The position numbers and the translations under genes were made by a program. A DNA stretch of 64,000 nucleotides, from contig JAHJTN010000019.1 in assembly GCA_018829465.1 (NCBI GenBank), positions 248,001 through 312,000 of the forward strand. Reading direction: 5' to 3'. The notes beneath the pieces are model-generated. The model was not told where the DNA came from. It did not search any database and was given only the letters and a program-made list of their open reading frames with translations. This DNA is from Bacteroidota bacterium (GTDB lineage Bacteria > Bacteroidota > Bacteroidia > Flavobacteriales > Flavobacteriaceae). This document shows, in pieces, positions 39,101-45,363 of this stretch. The stretch's first letter is position 1; each line of letters begins with the position of its first letter.

Positions 39101-40501
39101 TTTTTGCCCATGGCACTCAGCAACGGTGCCGGCGCCGAAGTACAACGGCCATTGGCAACCGTGGTTATCGGTGGGCTTATTTCAGCTACCGTCCTCACCC
39201 TGATGGTATTGCCTGTACTGTATGTACTCTTTGAAAATGTACAAATTAAAGTTAAAAACAAAAACATGAAAAAAGGATTGACCATCTGTCTGTTACTGAT
39301 TTCTTTATCTGGTATTTCACAAACCGCAACACATGAAATCGGGTTGGATTCGGCACTTAAAATCGCGGAAACAAACAACCTGAATTTCAAAAACAGTTCC
39401 TTGGACGCAAGGGAAATGGAAGCGAGAAGAAAAACTTGGTTCGATGCACAGAAAACCGATTTCGGTTTTGAGTATGGCGATTTTAATTCCTCCGAAACCG
39501 ACACCAGGTTTTCTGTATCTCAAACTTTTGCCTTCCCAACGGTTTACAGCCACCAAAAACAGATGCTCAACGAGCGTTTTTTGGCCGCCAAGGCTATGCA
39601 CGAGCTGTCTTTGGTAGAATTGAAAGGAGCTGTGATGAAGAGATATTATGAGATTCTCATGCTAAAAAACAAGCAAAAATTGCTGAGAAAATCGGATAGT
39701 CTGTACGCTGCTTTTGAAGAAAAATCGAACTATCGTTTTGAAGCCGGAGAAACCAATATCCTTGAGAAAACCACTGCCGAAAGTCTGCGTCAGCAAATCA
39801 ATATTCAGCTAGAAATGTTGAACAAAGATTTGTCTGTAAGTCTTCAAGAATTTAATTACTTACTAAACGACAGTGTTTTGTACAGTCCTGACAGCAAAAC
39901 AAACCCTGTTTTATTGACAGCGACAACCGATACGCTCGGGATAAGTGCCCACCCTGTTTTGCAAGCAAAAGACCACCTACGGCTTGCCGATAAAGCAGCC
40001 TGGAAAACAGCGGGTTCAAAATTATTGCCGGATATCAAGCTGGGATACAACAACATGAGTTTTGCGGGCACGCAAAATATCAATGGACAAACCCAAATTT
40101 ACGACCGCAGCCAACGATTTTCCTCCTTCAGTTTTGGCTTGGGAATTCCGTTGTTTTTTGGCGCTCAAACGGCTCAAAAAAAAGCGGCACAGGTCCAATA
40201 TCTAAAAGCTGACAATGATTATGCAGCAACCAAGCAGCGTTTACTGTCTGATATTGAAATAGCCCAAAAGAAAGTTCAACAATCCCAAATAGAATTTGAT
40301 TATTATGCCAACAAAGGGCTTCAGCAAGCCAAAACGCTAATTTCTGTGGCAAATCAACAGCTTGAAGAGGGTGAAATAGACTTTCTGCAATATACTTTGT
40401 TGCTTAACAGAGGTATTGAGATTCAAGCCGGATATTGGGAAGCTTTAAACAAAATGAATCTTTCAAAAATCGATTTACAAATTTTACACAACCAACTTTA
40501 A
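36134..40501 (+). CDS. CusA/CzcA heavy-metal RND pump fused to an outer-membrane efflux factor
   Basis: 1455 residues from the ATG at 36134 (MLNHIIQFSIKNKLVIGLL). Residues 1-1040 are a full heavy-metal RND transporter: 12 membrane helices in two blocks, the proton-relay MGALDFGLIVDGAVIIVE segment and two large periplasmic loops. From residue 1045 a second protein begins in frame with its own signal-like MKKGLTICLLLISLSGISQ, then a CzcC/TolC-type helical domain (SALKIAETNNLNFKNSSLDA). RND pumps of this group export Cu, Ag, Co, Zn or Cd; the metal is not readable. Fusions of this kind occur in Bacteroidota. Confidence 0.9.
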   Translation: MLNHIIQFSIKNKLVIGLLTLGLILYGVYEATKLPIDAVPDITDNQVQIITSAPSLGATDIELLITAPIEQASNNIPGLKQIRSFSRFGLSLVTLVFNDDVDVYWARQQVSERMQIIQANIPMGAEMPYMAPVTTGLGEIYQYVVKAKKGYENKYSLADLRTIQDWNVRRQLIGTVGVADVSTFGGNLKQYEVAVNPSRLKAFDLTITDIFNALEKNNANTGGAYIEKGPTVLYIRSEGMAKKLEDLESIVVKSVDGVPILIRDVAQVGFGSAIRYGAVTYNGEQEVVAAIVMMLKGGNSSQVIKDIKARIVEIQKTLPEGVVIEPFLDRTKMVNNAISTVKTNLIEGALIVLFVLVFFLGNIRAGFLVASVIPLSLLFAIIMMNMFGVGGNLMSMGALDFGLIVDGAVIIVEAILHQLTHSKHFAGISRISQKEMDKTVKDSSSRMMNAAVFGQIIILIVYLPILTLEGIEGKMFGPMAKTVGFAILGAFLLSLTYVPMMSALFLSKKLNHQPNWSDRIMLLVEKHYQHQLERFLNYKKAVLTVALAVFLISVYILSTFGGEFIPKLEEGDFAVDTRVLTGSNLSKTIESTKQTARVLIDNFPEVEKVVTKIGSGEIPTDPMPIEASDMMVILKDKKEWTSAKSFDELAEKMSEKIATIPGVTAGFQFPVQMRFNELMTGARQDVVCKIFGEDLDTLALYAEKLGEIVKKIDGAKDLYVEKVQGMPQIVIHYKRNVLAQFGINIDDVNKAVNTAFAGGIAGQIYEGEKRFDLVVRFSGNQRKNLQDVQNLLIPTPTGMQVSLRQLADVKEIEGPNQVQRENSFRRIIVGFNVRGKDVQSVVNELEQKVTQSVKFPPGYRITYGGAFENLQAAKQRLLIAVPVAMLLIFLMLYFAFSSIKEGLLIFSAIPLSAIGGILALWTRGMPFSISAGVGFIALFGVAVLNGIVLISEFNRLKKEGWTDLRKIVIMGTKIRLRPVLMTAAVASLGFLPMALSNGAGAEVQRPLATVVIGGLISATVLTLMVLPVLYVLFENVQIKVKNKNMKKGLTICLLLISLSGISQTATHEIGLDSALKIAETNNLNFKNSSLDAREMEARRKTWFDAQKTDFGFEYGDFNSSETDTRFSVSQTFAFPTVYSHQKQMLNERFLAAKAMHELSLVELKGAVMKRYYEILMLKNKQKLLRKSDSLYAAFEEKSNYRFEAGETNILEKTTAESLRQQINIQLEMLNKDLSVSLQEFNYLLNDSVLYSPDSKTNPVLLTATTDTLGISAHPVLQAKDHLRLADKAAWKTAGSKLLPDIKLGYNNMSFAGTQNINGQTQIYDRSQRFSSFSFGLGIPLFFGAQTAQKKAAQVQYLKADNDYAATKQRLLSDIEIAQKKVQQSQIEFDYYANKGLQQAKTLISVANQQLEEGEIDFLQYTLLLNRGIEIQAGYWEALNKMNLSKIDLQILHNQL

Positions 40502-40512
40502 TTTCTACACCC

Positions 40513-41685
40513 ATGAAAAATACAATCTCAAAACATAATTACCTCAAATTTATATCGGCCCCGGCCTTGCTTTTGGTCGTGCTGCTCCAAACTGCCTGCG
40601 GTTCAAAAGAAGCAGAAAAACAACCAACGGCTGCTGATACCGACATTTCTTTGGTAGAATTAAGCGAACTTCAGATTAAAAATGCCGGAATTGTATCCGG
40701 AAAACCGGAAAGAAAGGCCATTTCTGCCACTATCAAATTAAATGGAAAAGTAGATGTGCCACCACAAAACCGCATCAGTGTCAGTTTCCCGATGGGAGGC
40801 TATGTGGTTTCAACCAAGCTTTTGCCCGGCATGCAGGTCAAAAAAGGAGAGGTGATGGCCGTATTAGAAGACGCGCAATTTGTACAATTGCAGCAAGAAT
40901 ATCTGACTGCAAAATCCAGATTGTCCTATGCCGAATTAGAATTTAAAAGACAACAATCGCTCAATCAAAACAAAGCGAGCAGTGATAAAGTCTTTCAAAT
41001 TGCCAAAACCGAATTTGAAACCTTGAGCTATACCGAACGGGCCCTTTCCGAAAAATTAAGGTTGATCGGTGTCAACCCAAATACTTTAAACCAAGCTAAT
41101 TTGTCGCGAAAAGTTAATTTGTACGCGCCCATATCGGGTTTCGTTTCCCAAGTGATGGTCAATGTAGGTAAATACGTGATGCCCACCGATGTGTTGTTCG
41201 AGTTGGTCAATCCGGATGATTTGCACTTGTCCTTAATTGCCTTCGAAGAAGATATCGCCAAACTCAAAATAGGCCAGCAAATCAAAGCTCACACCAACAC
41301 CAATACAGATCAACTGATCGAGGGTGAAATTTACATCATCAACCGAAACATAGACCAAAACAACGCGGCTGAAGTTCATGTGCATATTCATCACACGGAG
41401 GCTGAATTATCGCCCGGGATGTTCGTCAGTGCGGAAATAGAAACCCTGTCCCACGAGGCTCTGACTGTCCCAAATGATGCTGTCGTGCGATGGCAAAACG
41501 AACATTTTGTGTTTGTGGAACGTTCGTCAGGAGTTTATGAAATGAAGAAGGTAAAATTAGGTGTTTCAGAAAATGACTTTGTAGAAATCGTTCAGGTAGA
41601 TGATGAAAAACTGGAGCACCTCACAATTGTCGTCAAAAACGCTTACATTCTTTTGATGCAGATGAAAAACACGGGGGAAGAATAA
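40513..41685 (+). CDS. Periplasmic adaptor (membrane fusion) lipoprotein of the metal efflux system
   Basis: 390 residues from the ATG at 40513. Lipoprotein signal with LLQTACGSKE (Cys about 28), lipoyl-like half-motif GGYVVSTKLLPGMQVKKGEV, an alpha-hairpin (VQLQQEYLTAKSRLSYAELE) and a second half-motif VNLYAPISGFVSQVMVNVG. CusB/CzcB-type adaptors bridge the RND pump and the outer-membrane factor. Eleven bp after the fused pump gene. No CusF-like metal chaperone domain is present. Confidence 0.93.
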   Translation: MKNTISKHNYLKFISAPALLLVVLLQTACGSKEAEKQPTAADTDISLVELSELQIKNAGIVSGKPERKAISATIKLNGKVDVPPQNRISVSFPMGGYVVSTKLLPGMQVKKGEVMAVLEDAQFVQLQQEYLTAKSRLSYAELEFKRQQSLNQNKASSDKVFQIAKTEFETLSYTERALSEKLRLIGVNPNTLNQANLSRKVNLYAPISGFVSQVMVNVGKYVMPTDVLFELVNPDDLHLSLIAFEEDIAKLKIGQQIKAHTNTNTDQLIEGEIYIINRNIDQNNAAEVHVHIHHTEAELSPGMFVSAEIETLSHEALTVPNDAVVRWQNEHFVFVERSSGVYEMKKVKLGVSENDFVEIVQVDDEKLEHLTIVVKNAYILLMQMKNTGEE

Positions 41686-41734
41686 TTTATATCCCGTAAA
41701 TAAAAAGACCCTACAGGTTTTTGATTAAAAACAA

Positions 41735-41966
41735 GACCTCACAGGTTTTAGAAACCTGTGAGGTCTACCCTGTAAAATAATCTCAATCTAAGCAGTTTTA
41801 GAAACCTGTGAGGTCTACCCCGTAAAATAATCTCAATCTAAGCAGTTTTAAAAACCTGTGAGGTCTACCCCGTAAAATAATCTCAATCTAAGCAGTTTTA
41901 AAAACCTGTGAGGTCTACCCCGTAAAATAATCTCAATCTAAGCAGTTTTAGAAACCTGTGAGGTCT
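41735..41966. repeat. 50-bp tandem repeat array, long copy (right of efflux cassette)
   Basis: Four complete 50-bp units starting at 41746, 41796, 41846 and 41896 plus a partial fifth at 41946, opened by GACCTCACAGG and closed by GAGGTCTATTGCATTTTAG, as in the short array at 35290. Units are nearly identical (TTTTAGAAAC/TTTTAAAAAC, one CCCTG for CCCCG), so it is a recently amplified tandem repeat. It fills the 312-bp gap after the adaptor gene; the half-palindrome CCTACAGGTTTTTG at 41709 is a worn extra piece. Confidence 0.92.
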
Positions 41967-41997
41967 ATTGCATTTTAGGTTATAAAATGTTGGGCAT

Positions 41998-42351
41998 TTA
42001 GGGCAAGCTTCGCCTGACAAACTGCATAGAGACATCTAGTTTTTTCAATTCAGACTTAATATTTCGCAACCTACCCAAGCGGGTTTCTTCGTGTGTATGA
42101 AGATGGAAAACCAATTTTCCCTGCGCATTGTGCAACATGCGACTTCTGAAAGAAGTTGATAAGTTTTTGATGGGTAAGTCTATATTTTCAATTCGAACAA
42201 AGGAATCGGTTGGGTTTTGCAAATACACGTGATACGTAGTGACCTTATCGGCAGAAACTATCTGTGTGTCTTTTAAATACAAACGGTAAGAAACATACAA
42301 AATCATTGAAAGCAGGAAGGCAAGTTTTGCGATGTTTCGAAACTTCATCAT
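41998..42351 (-). CDS. Small membrane-anchored protein of unknown function
   Basis: 117 residues, start ATGATG at 42351 or 42348. One N-terminal membrane helix (LAFLLSMILYVSYRLYL), then about 85 residues outside the cytoplasm. The strand-helix-strand pattern GKLVFHLHTHEETRLGRL..LKKLDVSMQFVRRSLP faintly recalls the ExbD/TolR periplasmic fold, but the key Asp of ExbD is absent. Sits alone between the repeat array and the accessory region. Confidence 0.5.
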   Translation of the reverse strand: MMKFRNIAKLAFLLSMILYVSYRLYLKDTQIVSADKVTTYHVYLQNPTDSFVRIENIDLPIKNLSTSFRSRMLHNAQGKLVFHLHTHEETRLGRLRNIKSELKKLDVSMQFVRRSLP

Positions 42352-42454
42352 ATCGACTAGGGCTCTTTCTATGTTATTTTGGAAATTTTAAAACCCGCAC
42401 CCAAAAGCATTTAAAATCTTCTCTGTAAAAATAAGGTTATTCTTCTGTTGAGGC

Positions 42455-42481
42455 AAAAAAAACTCCCATTTCCATGAGAGT
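42455..42481 (-). terminator. Intrinsic terminator of the Lys/Pro repeat gene
   Basis: Minus strand: ACTCTCAT-GGAA-ATGGGAGT, an 8-bp stem (one G-T pair) with a GGAA tetraloop, followed by eight T. It lies 25 bp after the stop codon at 42506 and supports the view that the small minus-strand gene is real. Confidence 0.88.
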
Positions 42482-42505
42482 CAAAAATTTAGAATATGAA
42501 CCGAT

Positions 42506-42691
42506 TTACTTAGGCTTAATGACGATGCCGCGTTTGGCAGTAGCTTGGGTCTTCGGTTGGATGTCAGCACCCGGTTTTGAGGTAGCTTGTGTTTTGGGCT
42601 GGATGTTTGCACCCGGTTTTGAGGTAGCTTGTGTTTTGGGTTGGATGTTTGCACCCGGTTTGGCAGTTGTTTTTTTAGTTGACTTTTTCAT
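42506..42691 (-). CDS. Short Lys/Pro/Thr-rich protein made of 14-residue repeats
   Basis: 61 residues: a basic head (MKKSTKKTTA), then three copies of KPGANIQPKTQATS (third copy KPGADIQPKTQATA) and a shortened last unit KRGIVIKPK. The DNA is a 42-bp tandem repeat. No cysteine, no signal peptide, no membrane helix; strongly basic and probably unfolded. A clear intrinsic terminator follows on the same strand, so this strand rather than the open frame on the plus strand is taken as coding. No family recognised. Divergent, 111 bp from the caspase-TIR operon. Nucleic-acid binding or a cell-wall role are mere guesses. Confidence 0.6.
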   Translation of the reverse strand: MKKSTKKTTAKPGANIQPKTQATSKPGANIQPKTQATSKPGADIQPKTQATAKRGIVIKPK

Positions 42692-42802
42692 TTGATAAAG
42701 ATTTATGTTAAAAATTTTATATTTTAGTGCAAAATTTAAAATAATATTTTAACAAATATACTTAATATTTATAAAACTTTGACAAATAGATAAATAACTT
42801 CA

Positions 42803-44782
42803 ATGAAATTTAATTCATTTTTAAAAGCTTGCCACGAAAAGGGCGTTTTGAGTAAACTTTCTATTTACATCGTTGTTACTTGGGTGCTTTTGCAGGTGAT
42901 GTCTGTTACCGCAGAGCCTTTGGGATTGCCTAAAAAATCGGTGACTTTTCTCATCATTATTTTACTTATTGGTTTTCCGGTTTATATTTTTTTGGTTTGG
43001 AAATATTATTTGGCAACGGCTGAATCTAAACCGGAATCCTTAGATGAGAACGGAAATCCCATCAAAGGAAAAATCTTAAAAAGTCCGTTTTACAAAATGT
43101 ATTTTGCCATGTTGACGACCGTAAGTTTGGTTATTTCCTTGCTCGTGTTTTTGATTATCGAAAACAACTTCGGCAAAAGTATTAAGCTTAAAAAACTGGA
43201 AGCCGGAGATAAGATAGGTGTTTTAAAATTTGGCAACAATACCGGGGATGAAAAATTTGACATCGTAGGCAAAATGGCAGCCGATTGGATTATTCACGGC
43301 ATCACCGAAAACAACCTTGCACAGGTGGTCTCTCAGGAAGTAGTGAACAACTATTCCAGTATCATCAAAACGAAAAGTACAGCTGACACAGGTGGAAATG
43401 TGTTGGAAACCTACTTTCAACCCTCCAAAATTATCAGCGGAAATTATTATTTAGCCAACAATCGGCTTATTTTTCAATGTACCGTTACGGATGGTGAATT
43501 GGACAAAACCTATATCTCACTCAAACCGGTTGACTGCGACCTTAACAATCCTCTAGGTTGCATAGAATTGATCAAACAGCGGATTTTGGGTTATTTAATC
43601 ACGGAGGGGCAAGAAGAACTCAACTTACAAGAATCGCCACCTATTTACGAGGCCTACCAGGATTTGCTGAACGCAAAAGAGTTAAACTCCAATACGCAGG
43701 CATACATAGATTTATTGAACCTAGCCGTTGAAAAAGACAGCTCCTTTTTTGAGCCCAAAGTGCTGCGGGTAGCCTACTACTATAACCAAGGAGATTATCA
43801 AAAGTCAGATTCGCTGCGCATGGCTATTGAGTCCTACGCCAAAACCAACAAGAGGCAAGCAAATCTTTTGAGTATGTACGAGGACCTCATCAAAGGAAAC
43901 AACAAGCAGGCCTATTACCACCTCAAAAAAGAATACGACTTGGCACCGTTCGATTTGCAATCCAATGCCAGTATGATGGTGGTTGCGCTTCAATTTGTTT
44001 ACAAACCTGAAGAAATAGACAACATATTCAATGAAATTTCTATGTCCGGTATGGACATCGAAAACTGCAACGCCTGCATAAACCGTATCTATGTAAAAGC
44101 ATTGGCCGACATCGAATTGAAAAAATACAACCAAGTGGTTGCGCTTTTGGAGCCCCTTTTTCAGATAAACAACATTGCTTTGATGAAGAGACCTTTGTTA
44201 TCCGCCTACATCCGTTTGGGAAATGATGATGCTGTGCATGCATTTCTATCTAAGCAAGAATTAATTGCAACACAATCCGATTGGGCCTATTTGTTGTTAC
44301 ACGCGGCGAATGAATACGTCTTGAAAAACGAAAAAGACAAAGCAAACATTTTATTTGATCAAATCATCTTGGCGTATGAGGGAAAAGAGATGAACGTTCA
44401 GCTCGCAAAGGCACTCTATTATAAGGGCGATTATGATGCGTCTGAAAATGCATTTGTAGAACTGCTCAAAAACAATCAAAAAAACATAGAAAACAACGCA
44501 TTGTTGGCCATTTCATATTACCAAAATGGAAAAGTAAGAGAGTCGCAGATGATGGTAGAAAAACTCAATCAACTGAGAAGCAAATATCAATTTGGAGAAG
44601 TCGATTATCAATTGGCCAGATATTACGCCGCAGTTGATAAAGATCAAAAAGCGCTGCAGTACCTTTTGAAAGCCATTGCTGACGGACAGAACTACACTTC
44701 AGCAACTTTTCAAAACGACCCGCATTTTATCCACTTGAAAGAAACTGATGATTTTACTAAAATCATGAACTTTTGGCATTGA
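42803..44782 (+). CDS. Membrane protein with TolB/FlgO-like domain and TPR repeats
   Basis: 659 residues. Three membrane helices (about 19-35, 46-70, 98-121); the segment YIVVTWVLLQV..LGLPKKSVTFLIIILLIGFP is the type found in adenylate-cyclase-like and kinase-like TPR proteins. Then a TolB/FlgO-like domain (about 137-265, KIGVLKFGNNTGDEKFDIVG...IIHGITEN) and TPR-type helical repeats (about 280-655; NALLAISYYQNGKVRESQMM). No kinase or cyclase domain is attached. First gene of the caspase-TIR operon (23 bp to the next gene), so it is a candidate scaffold or sensor. Its function is not known. Confidence 0.7.
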   Translation: MKFNSFLKACHEKGVLSKLSIYIVVTWVLLQVMSVTAEPLGLPKKSVTFLIIILLIGFPVYIFLVWKYYLATAESKPESLDENGNPIKGKILKSPFYKMYFAMLTTVSLVISLLVFLIIENNFGKSIKLKKLEAGDKIGVLKFGNNTGDEKFDIVGKMAADWIIHGITENNLAQVVSQEVVNNYSSIIKTKSTADTGGNVLETYFQPSKIISGNYYLANNRLIFQCTVTDGELDKTYISLKPVDCDLNNPLGCIELIKQRILGYLITEGQEELNLQESPPIYEAYQDLLNAKELNSNTQAYIDLLNLAVEKDSSFFEPKVLRVAYYYNQGDYQKSDSLRMAIESYAKTNKRQANLLSMYEDLIKGNNKQAYYHLKKEYDLAPFDLQSNASMMVVALQFVYKPEEIDNIFNEISMSGMDIENCNACINRIYVKALADIELKKYNQVVALLEPLFQINNIALMKRPLLSAYIRLGNDDAVHAFLSKQELIATQSDWAYLLLHAANEYVLKNEKDKANILFDQIILAYEGKEMNVQLAKALYYKGDYDASENAFVELLKNNQKNIENNALLAISYYQNGKVRESQMMVEKLNQLRSKYQFGEVDYQLARYYAAVDKDQKALQYLLKAIADGQNYTSATFQNDPHFIHLKETDDFTKIMNFWH

Positions 44783-44805
44783 ACAACTAACTATACACTA
44801 TCACT

Positions 44806-45345
44806 ATGAACGAAAATTTAGGATCTAACCAAACCTTTGAGCTGATCATCAAGTTGGTTGAAGTCATTATTTGGCCTCTGTGCCTATTTGTCGTCTTGTT
44901 GATTTACAAGCAACATTTTGCCAAAGCTTTTCAGCGTTTGGGATCCATCAAAGCCGACACCACAGGCATTTCAATGGTATTTGACCAAAAAATAGAAACC
45001 GCAAAAAAAATGGCACAGCAAATTGCTCCCAAACCCACACAAAAGTCAGTTGCCGACATTTTGGTGGCCGATGAAAATTTAAACCATCTACCCTTCGACC
45101 ATTTGAAGAAAATGCAATTTGAACTGGAAAACAAACTCAAAACATTTGCGGAAAACTACAAAATACCGTTTGCCAACTTCAACCCCATTCAACTCTCCAA
45201 CAAACTCAAAGAAATCGGTGTCATATCAATCCAAAATGCAAAACTCATCGAATCGTTTATGGACATCGCTGACACCGCTGACAAACACATGACTCCAAAA
45301 CATTTGGTGGATTGTAAAACCATTTACGATGCTATTCAACTTTAA
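44806..45345 (+). CDS. One-TM protein of unknown function in the caspase-TIR operon
   Basis: 179 residues. Membrane helix at about 13-34 (LIIKLVEVIIWPLCLFVVLL), a juxtamembrane segment RLGSIKADTTGISMVFDQKI, a Lys/Gln linker and a C-terminal all-helical domain (about 100-179; NKLKEIGVISIQNAKLIESF). The layout resembles membrane-bound DUF4145-like helical proteins, but I cannot assign it. Gaps of 23 and 18 bp to its neighbours put it in the operon. Confidence 0.65.
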   Translation: MNENLGSNQTFELIIKLVEVIIWPLCLFVVLLIYKQHFAKAFQRLGSIKADTTGISMVFDQKIETAKKMAQQIAPKPTQKSVADILVADENLNHLPFDHLKKMQFELENKLKTFAENYKIPFANFNPIQLSNKLKEIGVISIQNAKLIESFMDIADTADKHMTPKHLVDCKTIYDAIQL

Positions 45346-45363
45346 AAAATTATTCACCACACT

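Noticed and set aside
35290-41966. CRISPR arrays at 35290 and 41735 (regular palindromic repeats)
   Set aside because: The segments between palindromic parts are identical in every unit, so there are no distinct spacers; no cas genes are near. They are 50-bp tandem repeats.
42474-42695. Plus-strand frame of 73 codons over the repeat gene
   Set aside because: Its peptide is a hydrophobic Gly/Trp/Phe repeat caused by the antisense of the 42-bp unit; the minus strand has an ATG with a basic head and an intrinsic terminator right after its stop.
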